Origin: Pseudolabrys sp.
GTDB taxonomy: Bacteria; Pseudomonadota; Alphaproteobacteria; Rhizobiales; Xanthobacteraceae
Assembly: GCA_017849615.1 (NCBI GenBank)
Contig: JAFIGS010000023.1
Coordinates: forward strand, 1-64,000
Length of the DNA: 64,000 nt
Direction: 5' to 3'
How positions within the stretch are numbered: the first letter of the stretch is position 1; each line of letters begins with the position of its first letter. A program made the position numbers and the translations under genes. Below, piece by piece: positions 8,030 through 17,436 of the stretch. Below the pieces are notes generated by a model. That model was not told the DNA's origin. It made no database searches and was given only the letters and a program-made list of their open reading frames with translations.

Positions 8030-8806
8030 ATGTCCGACGGCCAAGTCCACCTCACCCGCAACGGCAATGTGGCGACCATCCTGTTCGACCGGCCGCAGGC
8101 GCGCAACGCCATGACCTGGGCGATGTATGAGGGGCTGGCCGCGGCCTGCGCGGAACTCGCCACGGACGACAGCATCCGCGTCACCGTGCTGCGCGGCGCC
8201 GGCGGCAAGGCCTTCATCGCCGGCACCGACATCGCGCAATTCCTCCAGTTCTCGAAACCCGAGCAGGGCAGCGAGTATGAGGAGAAGATGGAGCGCTATC
8301 TGACCGCGCTCGAATCCCTGCCGATGCCGACTCTGGCGGTGGTCGAGGGCTGGGCCATCGGCGGCGGGCTGGCCATCGCCGCCTGCTGCGACCTGCGCAT
8401 CGCCACGCCGGGCACGAAGTTCGGCGTGCCGATCGCGCGCACGCTCGGCAACTGTCTGTCGGTCGCCAATTACGCGCGGCTGGTCGCCGGCATCGGCGCG
8501 GCGCGCACCAAGCGCATGATGCTGATGGCCGAGAACGTGCCGGCGGAAGACGCGCTGGCCGCCGGCTTCCTGATGGATGTCGTCGAGCCGGCCGCGCTCG
8601 ATGCCCGCATCGAGGCCATCTGCACGCACCTTGCCGCCAACGCGCCGGTGACCATGCGCGTCACCAAGGAAGCGATCCGCCGGCTGCAGCATGCCGGCCT
8701 GCCCGACGGCGACGACCTCGTGCGCGCGGCCTATGGCAGCGAAGATTTCCGCGAAGGCGTCAAGGCCTTCGTCGAAAAGCGCCCGCCGCAGTGGAAGGGA
8801 AAATGA
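8030..8806 (+). CDS. crotonase-fold (enoyl-CoA hydratase/isomerase family) protein with non-canonical active site
   Basis: Cytoplasmic protein of 258 residues with the whole crotonase fold. The CoA and oxyanion-hole segments are present: FDRPQARNAM near residue 17, KAFIAGTDIAQF near 62-73 and GWAIGGGLAIAACCDL near 105-120. The usual catalytic glutamates are not: the FGxPE motif reads FGVPIARTLG, and the helix that normally carries the second Glu reads ARTKRMMLMAE. It is therefore unlikely to be a standard 2-enoyl-CoA hydratase. Other crotonase-fold activities (isomerase, hydrolase, decarboxylase, ring cleavage) remain open. It lies 113 bp after the transporter operon on the same strand and may act on the CoA ester of the imported acid. 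Start at 8030 is the first ATG after the repeat. Confidence 0.85.
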   Translation: MSDGQVHLTRNGNVATILFDRPQARNAMTWAMYEGLAAACAELATDDSIRVTVLRGAGGKAFIAGTDIAQFLQFSKPEQGSEYEEKMERYLTALESLPMPTLAVVEGWAIGGGLAIAACCDLRIATPGTKFGVPIARTLGNCLSVANYARLVAGIGAARTKRMMLMAENVPAEDALAAGFLMDVVEPAALDARIEAICTHLAANAPVTMRVTKEAIRRLQHAGLPDGDDLVRAAYGSEDFREGVKAFVEKRPPQWKGK

Positions 8807-8811
8807 GTCAC

Positions 8812-8913
8812 GTCATTCCGGGGCACGCCGCAGGCGTAAAACCGGAATCCAGTGTCATGGACAGGCGGTAATGGCTGGATTTTGGATCGCCGCTTTGCGG
8901 CGTCCGGAATGAC
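8812..8913. repeat. dispersed palindromic intergenic repeat, GTCATTCCGG type
   Basis: Begins GTCATTCCGGGGCACGC and ends CGTCCGGAATGAC, with internal CCGGAATCCAG and GCCGCTTTGCGGC palindromes. Same family as 2093-2195. It separates two convergent genes and may serve as a bidirectional terminator. Confidence 0.8.
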
Positions 8914-8939
8914 GATGAACCTCCAGCCGCTGAGGCGCG

Positions 8940-9803
8940 CTAGTCCGCGGCCGCGGCCGCCAGCCGCGGCGTTGCGCGCAGGATGCCGCGCTTCGGCGCG
9001 AGCAGGAACGCCAGCGCGAAGAACAGAGCCTGGATCAGCACGATGCAGGCGCCGGTCGCGCCATCGATGTGGAAGCTGACGACGGTGCCGAGCGCGGCCG
9101 AGGTCACCGCGACCGCGGTGGCGATGACCAGCATGCGCTCGAAACTGTCGGTCAGCAGATAAGCGGTGGCGCCGGGCGCGATCAGCATGGCGATGACCAG
9201 GATGATGCCGACCGCCTTGAGCGAGGCGACGATGGTCAGCGACAGCAGGATCAGCAGCCCGTAATGCAGCCAGGCCACCGGCAGGCCGATCGAGCGGGCA
9301 TGATTGGGATCGAAGCAGTACAGCAGCAGATCGCGGCGCTTGACCAGCACGACCAGAAGTGTGCCGCCGGCGATCACCGCCGCCTCGATGAGATCGCGCA
9401 CGGTCACGCCGAGCACATTGCCGAACAGGATGTGCAGGAGGTGCAACTCGGTCTCGACCTTGGTGAAGATAACGAGGCCCAGGCCGAACATGCCGGAGAA
9501 CACGATGCCCATCACCGTGTCTTCCTTGACGCGGCTGTTCTCCTTCAGATAGCCGGTGAGTGTCGCGCAGGACAGGCCGGCGGCGAAGGCGCCGAGCGCC
9601 AGCGGCAGCCCGAGCACATAGGCAATGACCAGCCCGGGCAGTACGGCGTGCGAGATGGCGTCGCCCATCAGCGACCAGCCCTTCAGCACCAGATAGCAGG
9701 ACAACACGGCGCAGACCGCGGCCACGACCACCGACACGACGAGTGCGCGCTGCATAAACGGGTACGACAGCGGCGTCACGAGCCAGTCGAATGCGGCCAT
9801 CAT
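8940..9803 (-). CDS. sitD: manganese/iron ABC transporter permease, SitD type
   Basis: Inner-membrane permease of 287 residues of the ABC-3 (ZnuB/MntB) family with about eight to nine hydrophobic segments. Family motifs are [18 protein letters not shown] (about residues 41-58) and the conserved [14 protein letters not shown] region near 210. It is the last gene of the leftward sitABCD operon. Its ATG at 9803 overlaps the stop of sitC in an ATGA arrangement. It presumably forms a heterodimer with SitC for uptake of Mn(II), possibly Fe(II). Confidence 0.9.
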   Translation of the reverse strand: MMAAFDWLVTPLSYPFMQRALVVSVVVAAVCAVLSCYLVLKGWSLMGDAISHAVLPGLVIAYVLGLPLALGAFAAGLSCATLTGYLKENSRVKEDTVMGIVFSGMFGLGLVIFTKVETELHLLHILFGNVLGVTVRDLIEAAVIAGGTLLVVLVKRRDLLLYCFDPNHARSIGLPVAWLHYGLLILLSLTIVASLKAVGIILVIAMLIAPGATAYLLTDSFERMLVIATAVAVTSAALGTVVSFHIDGATGACIVLIQALFFALAFLLAPKRGILRATPRLAAAAAD

Positions 9804-10675
9804 GCCGATGCCTCCGCCGCGACCTGTTGCCGGCGCCGGGCGGCGAGCACGCCGTGCTTCGGCGCCAGATAGAAGGCGGCCAAGAACAGCACGGTCTGCA
9901 GCGTGACGATGACGCCGCCGGTGGCGCCATCGAGAAAGTAGCTGATATAGGCGCCTACGAAGCTGGTGCCGACGCCAAGGCCGATGCTGATGAGGATCAG
10001 CCGGCCGAAACGGTCGGTCAGCAGATAGGCCGTGGCGCCTGGCGTCACCACCATGGCGATGACGAGGCAGGCGCCGACCGTCTGCAATGCCGCCACGGTG
10101 CAGGCGCTGAGCAACGTAAAGAACACGATCTTGAGCCGGCGCGTGTCGATGCCGACGCCGCGGGCGTGGTTCTCGTCGAAGAAAGTGACCATCAGGTCCT
10201 TCCAGATGAAGGCCATGACCAGAAACGACACGCCGGCGATGATGGCGACCTGCACGACGTCCTCGTCGGAGATCGCCAGGATGTTGCCGAGCACGATGCT
10301 CTGCACGCTCACCGAGGTCGGCCAGATCGACGCCATCAGCAGACCGAGCGCGAACAAGGTCGTGAAGACGAGGCCGATGACGGCATCCTCGCGCAGCCGC
10401 GACTTGAGCTTGACGAACTGCATCGCCGCCGCCGCGAGCAGGCCGGCGAAAAAGGCGCCGACGGCGAAAGGCGCGCCAAGGATATAGGCGCCGGCGACGC
10501 CGGGCACGATCGAATGGGCCAGCGCATCGCCCATCAGCGACCAGCCCTTGAGCATCAGATAGGCCGACAGGAAGGCGCAGACGCCGCCAACCAGCGCGCT
10601 CACCCACATGGCCTTGAGCATATAGCCGTAGCTGAACGGCACCAGCAACTCGGCGAGCAGCCCGCCTTCGCTCAT
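9800..10675 (-). CDS. sitC: manganese/iron ABC transporter permease, SitC type
   Basis: Inner-membrane permease of 291 residues, paralogous to the following gene and about the same length. Motifs are [20 protein letters not shown] (about 41-60), [13 protein letters not shown] and [16 protein letters not shown]. Its start overlaps the 3' end of the ATPase gene by 4 bp and its stop overlaps sitD by 4 bp. Two permease genes after one ATPase gene is the standard sitABCD order. Confidence 0.9.
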   Translation of the reverse strand: MSEGGLLAELLVPFSYGYMLKAMWVSALVGGVCAFLSAYLMLKGWSLMGDALAHSIVPGVAGAYILGAPFAVGAFFAGLLAAAAMQFVKLKSRLREDAVIGLVFTTLFALGLLMASIWPTSVSVQSIVLGNILAISDEDVVQVAIIAGVSFLVMAFIWKDLMVTFFDENHARGVGIDTRRLKIVFFTLLSACTVAALQTVGACLVIAMVVTPGATAYLLTDRFGRLILISIGLGVGTSFVGAYISYFLDGATGGVIVTLQTVLFLAAFYLAPKHGVLAARRRQQVAAEASA

Positions 10676-11580
10676 GGCTTGCCCTCGCCGCCCTGCTGCC
10701 GGCTCTGCTTGTCGCCGTAGAACACCAGCGGCCGCTCGTCGTCGCTGAGCACGGTGAGATGACGGGTGTCGTCGTCGTCATGCAGCGAGGCGCCGCCGAG
10801 CCGGAAATTGCGCAGCACGCCGCCGAAGGCGCGCTCGAGATTGGCCTGGGTGAAGGTCTCCGCGGTCGGGCCGGCGGCCAGCACGGTGCGGTTGATGAGC
10901 ACGACGTGATCGCAGAATTCCGGCACGCTGCCGAGATTGTGCGTCGAGACCAGCATGAGGTGGCCGGCCGCCTTGAGTTCGCGCAGCAATTCGATGATGG
11001 CCATCTCGGTCTTGACGTCAACGCCGGTGAAGGGCTCGTCGAGCAGGATGATGCGACCCTCCTGCGCCAGCGCCCGGGCGAGAAACACGCGCTTCTTCTG
11101 GCCGCCGGACAGTTCGCCAATCTGGCGGTGGCGATATTCGCTCATGCCGACGCGCGCCAGCGCCTCGTCCACCTTGTCGCGATCGACGCGCGAGGGCATG
11201 CGCAGGAAGTTCATGTGGCCGTAGCGTCCCATCATCACCACGGTTTCCACCAGCACCGGGAAATTCCAGTCCACGTCCTCGCTCTGCGGCACATAGGCGA
11301 CGATGTTCCTGCGGATCGCGGCCTCGACCGGCAGGCCGCACAACCTCACCTCGCCGGCCACCGGCTTCACGAAACCCATGATGGCCTTGAAGATGGTGGA
11401 CTTGCCGCTGCCGTTGACGCCGACCAGCGCGCAGATCGAACCGGGATCGAGATCGAACGAAGCGTTGTTCACCGCGGTGAAGCCGTTGGCGTAGGTCACG
11501 GTGACGTCGCGCACCGAGATGCTGGCGCCGGGGGCGGACGGCAAGGGCGCGGCGGCGATGGCGGCGGGATGCGCGGTCAT
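10672..11580 (-). CDS. sitB: manganese/iron ABC transporter ATP-binding protein, SitB type
   Basis: Cytoplasmic ATPase of 302 residues. Walker [12 protein letters not shown] (about 48-58), the metal-ABC sequence [16 protein letters not shown] after it, signature [15 protein letters not shown] (about 151-165), Walker [13 protein letters not shown] and switch His in VSTHNLG. A C-terminal extension of about 45 residues contains an acidic DDDDT stretch. The ATG at 11580 overlaps the sitA stop by 4 bp (ATGA). A much longer frame continues upstream but only as an antiphase reading of sitA. Confidence 0.92.
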   Translation of the reverse strand: MTAHPAAIAAAPLPSAPGASISVRDVTVTYANGFTAVNNASFDLDPGSICALVGVNGSGKSTIFKAIMGFVKPVAGEVRLCGLPVEAAIRRNIVAYVPQSEDVDWNFPVLVETVVMMGRYGHMNFLRMPSRVDRDKVDEALARVGMSEYRHRQIGELSGGQKKRVFLARALAQEGRIILLDEPFTGVDVKTEMAIIELLRELKAAGHLMLVSTHNLGSVPEFCDHVVLINRTVLAAGPTAETFTQANLERAFGGVLRNFRLGGASLHDDDDTRHLTVLSDDERPLVFYGDKQSRQQGGEGKP

Positions 11581-12488
11581 CGGCCGAACCCTTTGGCGAC
11601 GGTCTCGACCGTCACCTTGAGAAGATCGAGATAGGTCGGCACCGGCCCGTCCGCGGCGCTGAGCGAGTCGACATAGAGCACGCCGCCATAACGCGCGCCG
11701 GTTTCCCTGGCGACCTGTTTGGCGGCGCGATCCGAGATGGTGCTTTCGCTGAACACGACGGGGATCTTGTTCTTGCGGACGAGGTCGATGACCTTGCGCA
11801 CCTGCTTCGGCGTGCCCTGCTCGTCGGCATTGATCGGCCAGAGATAGGCTTCCTTCATGCCGTAGTCGCGGGCGAGATAACTGAAGGCGCCTTCGCTCGT
11901 CACCAGCCAGCGCTGGCCCTCGGGAATTGCCGCAAGCCGCTGGCGCAGCGGCTCGTCGAGCGCCTTGATCTTCGCGGCATAGCTCGTGGCATTGCGGTTG
12001 TAGCTCTCGGCATTGGCCGGATCGTATTTGACCAGCGCCTTGCGGATGTTCTCGACATAGATCAGCGCGTTGCGCGGCGACATCCAGGCGTGCGGATTGG
12101 GCTTGCCGCTGTAGGGCCCTTCGCCAATGCCCATCGGCTCGACGCCTTCGGTGACGGTGACACCCGGCACATCCTTGACGTTCTCGAAGAAGCGTTCGAA
12201 CCAGCGCTCGAGATTGAGGCCGTTCCACAGGACGAGGCTCGCCTCCTGCGCGCGCACGATGTCATGCGGCGTCGGCTGGTAGTCGTGGATCTCGGCGCCA
12301 GGCTTGGTGATGGATTCCACCACGGCTTTGTCGCCGGCGACGTTCTGCGCGATGTCCTGGATGACGGTGAAGGTCGTCACCACGCGGAACGGCTTGGCGC
12401 CTTGCGCGGGGGCCGGCGCGACAAGGCCGGCGCCGGCCAGGCCGAGCGCGGCCAGCAGCAGTCCTCGACGACAAAAACGCAGGCGCAT
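11577..12488 (-). CDS. sitA: periplasmic manganese/iron-binding protein, SitA/TroA family
   Basis: Zinc/manganese-type solute-binding protein (ZnuA/TroA family, SBP_bac_9) of 303 residues. Signal peptide [19 protein letters not shown] with cleavage near APAQG-AK. Metal ligand candidates are His in [11 protein letters not shown], His in PNPHAWMSP, Glu in [14 protein letters not shown] and Asp near VLYVDSLS, the usual His-His-Glu-Asp set of the manganese/iron branch. There is no His-rich loop of the zinc branch. Start at 12488 has GGAGAG a few bases upstream; an in-frame ATG at 12545 lies inside the operator and is rejected. First gene of the operon, with a TTGCAA-type operator directly upstream. 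Confidence 0.92.
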   Translation of the reverse strand: MRLRFCRRGLLLAALGLAGAGLVAPAPAQGAKPFRVVTTFTVIQDIAQNVAGDKAVVESITKPGAEIHDYQPTPHDIVRAQEASLVLWNGLNLERWFERFFENVKDVPGVTVTEGVEPMGIGEGPYSGKPNPHAWMSPRNALIYVENIRKALVKYDPANAESYNRNATSYAAKIKALDEPLRQRLAAIPEGQRWLVTSEGAFSYLARDYGMKEAYLWPINADEQGTPKQVRKVIDLVRKNKIPVVFSESTISDRAAKQVARETGARYGGVLYVDSLSAADGPVPTYLDLLKVTVETVAKGFGR

Positions 12489-12528
12489 TGGCACTCTCCG
12501 GCCGGGTTCGCACCGGCAATTCCTGCAA

Positions 12529-12545
12529 TTGCAAATCAGTTGCAA
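12529..12545. promoter_or_regulatory. probable Mur/Fur-family operator of sitABCD
   Basis: TTGCAA-ATCAG-TTGCAA: two palindromic hexamers five bases apart, with an adjoining TGCAATTGCA. In rhizobia, sit operons are repressed with manganese by Mur, a Fur-family protein that binds TGCAAAT-rich inverted repeats. The site is 41 bp before the sitA start, over the likely promoter. A further TTGCAA lies at 12593-12598. Confidence 0.6.
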
Positions 12546-13102
12546 AAATTCTGGGCCCGCGCTCCGACAAAGTCAATCTTTTTGCGAATGACTTGCAACT
12601 AGCCGCGGCTTAACCGGCCTCGGGCTGGAATGGCCGGAGCATGCTGACGCCCCTCCCCTGTAAGCGGCCGCACATCTTTTATGGTCCGCGACCACACATG
12701 ATCGCTTTGCCACCGCGCGGGGCGAGGAGGTTGACCCGAGCCCCGGCCCATCTCCGGCCATTTCGTGATGCTTCGCTCCCTGCGGCGCCTTCGGGCCGGC
12801 CCGTTCATGACGCCGGTCAGAAGCGACACACCGCGTCACCGGCACGCGCGACGCCTGTGCATCGGTGCAAGCGCCGCGCAAACCCGCGCGTCTGTTCCCG
12901 ACCGATGCGACAACAGCCGCGCGCTTTTTCCGGAACGGCGTTTTTTTCCGCAACGCGACGTCATGACCACGGCGGGCGATCTGCTCTGAAAGCGGCTGAA
13001 AGAACGCTGAAGCTTTCTGATATTTTCAGTTCGATGTTTTAGTTTAGGATATTTCCGCTATGCGTGGCCGCTTCGGCGGTCCGGAGCCCGCGGACGGGAG
13101 TT
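12546..13102. other. intergenic region between sitA and the winged-helix regulator
   Basis: About 560 bases. Beyond the extra TTGCAA near sitA, I see no gene, RNA or hairpin I can support; open frames here lack start signals and protein-like composition. The last 100 bases turn AT-rich (13010-13060) and probably carry the promoter of the gene at 13103. Confidence 0.4.
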
Positions 13103-14803
13103 ATGGTTTTTCGTTTTGACGGGTTTGAACTGGATCGGCAGCGGGCCGAGTTGCGCGGCCCGGATGGCGGCGTGCTCAAGCTCCGTCCGAAGGCATTCGA
13201 GATGCTGCAATATCTCGTCGACAATGCCGGCCGCGTCCTCACCAAGCAGGAACTGATGGAGGCGATCTGGCCGAAGATTTATGTCGGCGAAGACAGCCTG
13301 TTCCAATGCATTCGTGAAATCCGCACCGCGCTCGGCGACGACCGCCGTCAGATCGTCAAGCTGGCCACCGGCGGTGGCTATCTTTTCACGTCCGATGTGA
13401 CTCGGCATGCGCCGGGACCGCCGGCCGCACCCGGCAAGCGAGCTGCGGCTCGACCGTCCGCGTCAGCGGCCTCGGCGCAGAAGCAGCCGCAAACGATCTT
13501 CGGTCTGCGCCGGACGGTCGCGATCGCGGCCGGGATCGCCGGCCTCTGCGGAGTCGTCGTGCTTGGCGCCGCCGCCCTGACTTTGAAACCGGCTTCGGTC
13601 GATGAGCGGCCGCTCGTCGCCCTGAACGCCATTACCGACTCCGCGGGAGACGGCACCGGCACGGCGATGGCAGCCGAAGTCACCGCCCGCCTCACCGACG
13701 GATTCACCGGGATTGCCAATATCAGCCTGATCGCGCCGCGATCCGGAGCGCCCGGCGCCGCGCCCGCGTCCGCGACCGCCTCCCCGGACTACGAACTCAG
13801 CGGCGAACTGCAACGCAGCGACAACACCTGGACATTACGCGCGCGCCTGGTGAAGGCGAGCACCGGCGAGGTGCAATCGGCCGCCACGGTCTCGGTCAGC
13901 ACCGAGGGGCTGGATGCCGATGTGCAGCAATCGAGGCTCGCGGCCGGTGTCGGCCACCCGCTGGCGCGCCGCCTGAACGAACTGCTGGACCAGAGGTCCA
14001 CCGGGCAAGACCGGATGACCGGCGGCAGCGCCAAGGTCGTCATCGAGCAGGCGGTCGCCTCGATCTACCAGACGACTCGCGAGCGTTTCGGTATGGCGCA
14101 AACGCTGTTGCAGAACGCACTCACCGACGATCCCGACAATGTCGATGTCGCTGTCGCGCTCGCCGCGCTGCAGATGCGCGGCATCCAGATGGTCTGGTAC
14201 ACGCCCGACGAAGCCGTCGCGGCCGAGGAAAAGGCCCACGCCACGCTCGCGCGCGCCATCCGCGCCAGGCCCAACTCGATCGCCGTGCTCGAAACCTATT
14301 GCCGATTTCTCAGCGCGACCAATCATTTCGCGGACAGCCTTGTAACCTGCGCGCGGACGCTCGGCTTCGATCCGTGGAACGGCCTCGCGTACTTTCTGGT
14401 CGGGCTCGGCCAGTTGCATCTCGGCCGGTTCGAGGATGCGCTGGCGACGTTCAAGCTGGCCGATCGCTATGACACGCCGCCGGTGTCGCGCTGGACCTGG
14501 CTGGTGGGCGCGGGCTGGGCGCAGCTCGTGCTCGGCGATGCGGAGAAGGCCCTGCCCTGGCTGCAGCGCTCCATCGCCATTACCCCGGCCACCGGCCGCA
14601 CGCATATGCTGCTCGCCGCGGCCTATCAGCAACTGGGGCGTACCGAGGAGGCAAAGGCGGCGATGCAGCAAGGGCTGAAACTGCGGCCCGGCACCACGGC
14701 GCTGACCGTTGCCCCGCCGATGAAAAACACCAGCCCGCTTTTCAGGGCGTCGTCGGACCGGCAGATTGCGTTCATGATCGCGGCGGGGCTGCCGGAGAAA
14801 TAG
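13103..14803 (+). CDS. membrane-anchored CadC-like winged-helix regulator with TPR domain
   Basis: Transcription regulator of about 566 residues in one-component ToxR/CadC style. Residues 1-95 are an OmpR-type winged helix (Trans_reg_C): FRFDGFELDRQRAELR, RPKAFEMLQYLVDNAGRVLTK in outline, and the recognition region EDSLFQCIREIR with LATGGGYLF at the end. A low-complexity linker leads to one membrane helix at about 133-155 (AIAAGIAGLCGVVVLGAAAL). The outer part first resembles an adenylate-cyclase-associated or TolB-like domain, then tetratricopeptide-like helices in about the last 250 residues. Start ATG at 13103 is preferred because the domain begins right there; GTG at 13064 would add 13 residues. 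The targets are not known. The 3' end overlaps the convergent GGDEF-EAL gene by 32 bp. Confidence 0.8.
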   Translation: MVFRFDGFELDRQRAELRGPDGGVLKLRPKAFEMLQYLVDNAGRVLTKQELMEAIWPKIYVGEDSLFQCIREIRTALGDDRRQIVKLATGGGYLFTSDVTRHAPGPPAAPGKRAAARPSASAASAQKQPQTIFGLRRTVAIAAGIAGLCGVVVLGAAALTLKPASVDERPLVALNAITDSAGDGTGTAMAAEVTARLTDGFTGIANISLIAPRSGAPGAAPASATASPDYELSGELQRSDNTWTLRARLVKASTGEVQSAATVSVSTEGLDADVQQSRLAAGVGHPLARRLNELLDQRSTGQDRMTGGSAKVVIEQAVASIYQTTRERFGMAQTLLQNALTDDPDNVDVAVALAALQMRGIQMVWYTPDEAVAAEEKAHATLARAIRARPNSIAVLETYCRFLSATNHFADSLVTCARTLGFDPWNGLAYFLVGLGQLHLGRFEDALATFKLADRYDTPPVSRWTWLVGAGWAQLVLGDAEKALPWLQRSIAITPATGRTHMLLAAAYQQLGRTEEAKAAMQQGLKLRPGTTALTVAPPMKNTSPLFRASSDRQIAFMIAAGLPEK

Positions 14804-17054
14804 CTTTCGCCGCGGGCGTGAGCTTGCCCTGCCGCAACAGATCGGCCGCCTGCGCCGCCGACACCGGCGGACTGAAGTAATACCCCTGCACCAACTGGCA
14901 GCCGGCCGCCGTGACCAGACCGAGCTGAAGCTCATTCTCGACGCCTTCAGCCACAATGGGAATGCCAAGTTCGCGCCCGAGGCTGATGGCGGCGCGGACG
15001 ATGGCGATGTCGCCGGAGCCGGCTTTGATGTCGTGGATGAACTCCTGCGCGATCTTAATGTGATCGACGCGATAGCTGCGCAGGTAAGCGAGCGATGAAT
15101 ATCCCGTGCCAAAATCGTCGATGGCGATAGGCACACCGAGCGCCCGCAATCGGTCGATGATTTCATGATGACGATGGGTCGTTTCCATCAGCACCGACTC
15201 CGTAAGCTCGATTTCGATAGCCTGCGGCTCGATCGCCCAGAGCCGCAATTTTTCGCACAGTTCGCGATCGAATTCGCTGAGGCCGCGCAATTGCCCTCCC
15301 GAAACGTTGAACGAAACGGGGGGCGGATTGAGTCCCGCGGCACGCCATTCGCTGATCTGCCGACACACCGCGTCGACGACCCAGGCGCCGAGACGCTGGA
15401 TGGTGCCGTTGCTTTCCGCGATCGGGATGAAGCGCGCCGGCGTGATGGGCCCGTATTTCGGATGGGTCCAGCGCGCCAGCGCCTCCAATCCGACAATCCG
15501 GCCTGTCGCGATCTCCACCTGCGGCTGAAATTCGAGATTCAATTCGCCGCGTTCAAGCGCCCGCTGCAGATCGCCGCCCAGTATGACACGCTCGATGGTC
15601 GCGGCATCCAGCTCTTCCGAATGGAAATGAAACTGGTTGCGGCCGAGATCCTTGGCCCGGTACAGGGCAAGATCGACCTGTTTGATCAGTTCCTCGGGTC
15701 CCGACACTTCCGCGGTATAAACGGCAATTCCGATGCTGGCGGTGATGTGCACTTCGGTGCCCAGATTATAGGGCTCGGCCAGCTCCTTGATGACGCGCGC
15801 CGCCAGAGCGCCGGCATCCGACGGTTCGCTGATGCCGACCTGCAGCATCGCGAACTCGTCGCCGCCAAATCGCGCGATCATGTCGCCATTCTTGCGGCGC
15901 AGCCGGCGCAAACGGTCGGCCACTGCCCTGAGCAACTCATCCCCTTTCGGGTGGCCCAGCACATCGTTGATGTCCTTGAAACGATCGAGATCGAGGTAAT
16001 GGATCGCAAAGGCCGGACCGCCGCGGCGCGCCGCGATAAAGGCGCGCTCAAGCTCCGCCATGAAGGACCTCCGATTCGGAAGGCCGGTTACGGGGTCGAA
16101 GGACGACACTTGCTCGAGCCGCGCCGCGGCCGCCTTGCGCTCGCTGATGTCGACCAGCAGCCCCTCGATCTCCAGAAGCTTGCCGTCCGGGCCATAGTGC
16201 CCGCGGGTCCGATCCTCGAACCAGACGTAGCGGCCGTCGGCCGCACGCAAACGCCGCTCGGACGCCACCTCCGCGACCCGGCCGGCCGCCAGTTCCTTGA
16301 TGTTCGTCAGGGCGCCTGGCCGGTCGTCCGGATGAAAGAGGTCGAGATAACGCGCCGGCGTCGCCGCCAGATCGCGCGCGTCGTAACCGTAACGGCCGGC
16401 GTTGCGCGAAACATAGAGGAGCGGATAAGGCGGATCTCCGCCGATCCTGTAAAGCAGCACCGGGCTGTGCTGGATGACCCGGCTGATGTCCAAAAACTCG
16501 TGATGGTCGCGCGCGCGCTCGAGCGCGGCGCCGATCATTTGCGCCAGCAACTTCAGGACATAGACCTCGAGCTCCGACCACGCGCGTTCTGCCTCGCAGT
16601 CTTCCAGGGCGACCTCGCCGTAACGTCCGGCGCCGCTGAACACGGGCGTCATCAGCATCGACTTGACGCCCATCGCGGCCATTGATTCATTGAGAGGCGC
16701 GTCGGCCTGGCTGGCGAGGAGGGCGTTCATCTCGCCCTTGCCAAGCGACTGCGCCAACGCATAAGCGGCGCCATCGGTCGCGCTTGGGGTTGCCGGGGAA
16801 AGACCGGGAGTCTTCCACTGGTAGCTTAACGTCGGCTCCGCACCCTCTGCGGTCTGTCGCGGATCTTCATATATCCGGATACGGCTCACGCCACAGACGG
16901 TGCCGATCCGCGCGAGTATTGCGGGAATCAGGGCGTCGGGCGCGGGCGCCTGCAGCAGTTCGATTGCACATTCGGCCAGCGCCCGGCTGACGCCGCCGGT
17001 GCCGATCGAATCAGCGGCGCCGGGCCCGGGAAGGCTATCGTCGAATGTTGCCAT
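14772..17054 (-). CDS. cyclic-di-GMP turnover protein, GAF-PAS-GGDEF-EAL
   Basis: Cytoplasmic signalling protein of 760 residues. Order: GAF-like sensor (about 20-180), PAS with PAC (about 190-310, ending with ISERKAAAARLEQ), GGDEF (about 320-485) with intact RFGGDEFAML, and EAL (about 500-745) with intact GLEALARW, ELTES, DDFGTGYSSL and AEGVEN. So both cyclase and phosphodiesterase cores are present. The RxxD inhibitory site before GGDEF is KNGD, and KIDxxF of the EAL domain reads KIAQEF, which may weaken phosphodiesterase activity. No membrane segment. Convergent with the winged-helix regulator, sharing 32 bp at the stops. In this setting it may feed the exopolysaccharide locus further right, which is inference. 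Confidence 0.9.
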   Translation of the reverse strand: MATFDDSLPGPGAADSIGTGGVSRALAECAIELLQAPAPDALIPAILARIGTVCGVSRIRIYEDPRQTAEGAEPTLSYQWKTPGLSPATPSATDGAAYALAQSLGKGEMNALLASQADAPLNESMAAMGVKSMLMTPVFSGAGRYGEVALEDCEAERAWSELEVYVLKLLAQMIGAALERARDHHEFLDISRVIQHSPVLLYRIGGDPPYPLLYVSRNAGRYGYDARDLAATPARYLDLFHPDDRPGALTNIKELAAGRVAEVASERRLRAADGRYVWFEDRTRGHYGPDGKLLEIEGLLVDISERKAAAARLEQVSSFDPVTGLPNRRSFMAELERAFIAARRGGPAFAIHYLDLDRFKDINDVLGHPKGDELLRAVADRLRRLRRKNGDMIARFGGDEFAMLQVGISEPSDAGALAARVIKELAEPYNLGTEVHITASIGIAVYTAEVSGPEELIKQVDLALYRAKDLGRNQFHFHSEELDAATIERVILGGDLQRALERGELNLEFQPQVEIATGRIVGLEALARWTHPKYGPITPARFIPIAESNGTIQRLGAWVVDAVCRQISEWRAAGLNPPPVSFNVSGGQLRGLSEFDRELCEKLRLWAIEPQAIEIELTESVLMETTHRHHEIIDRLRALGVPIAIDDFGTGYSSLAYLRSYRVDHIKIAQEFIHDIKAGSGDIAIVRAAISLGRELGIPIVAEGVENELQLGLVTAAGCQLVQGYYFSPPVSAAQAADLLRQGKLTPAAKAISPAAPPRS

Positions 17055-17436
17055 CGATTACTGCCGCCGCTTTGCCGTCCGTACTTCGCGCAGAACCGTC
17101 GGCGGCGGCATTGATCAGCGTCAACGTGGACGGACAAGGCGGTACCACGCAACGGAAGAGCCGCGCGCGGCGAATGGCAACATCATACTGTTTGCGACAG
17201 CGCGCCACGAAAACCGCTGCTTCGATCGCCGCTATTTGATCGACATGTTCCAGCGAACTGGACCGGGCTCGGGTCCGTCAGATCGACGCCCGACCGGAAG
17301 GGCAGAAACAGATTCCAGCGGCCCGGCAGGGATTGCGCCGGCGTCCGCTCGTCTCACCGACGATAGGCGGCAGCCGATCGGCCCGCGGAACGCGCCGTGC
17401 CAGGCGAAGACGGTTATGCCGTCGCAGTCGCACTCG
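17055..17436. other. intergenic region upstream of the GGDEF-EAL gene
   Basis: About 380 bases with no gene I can support on either strand and no strong hairpin. It must contain the GGDEF-EAL promoter. Confidence 0.4.

Noticed and set aside
10672-12228. Extended frame joining sitB to about 215 upstream codons
   Set aside because: The upstream part is an out-of-phase reading of sitA; the ABC domain begins at 11580 with an ATGA overlap.
12573-13042. Open frames on both strands in the sitA/regulator gap
   Set aside because: No ribosome-binding site, Arg/Pro/Ala-biased translation and no recognisable motif.
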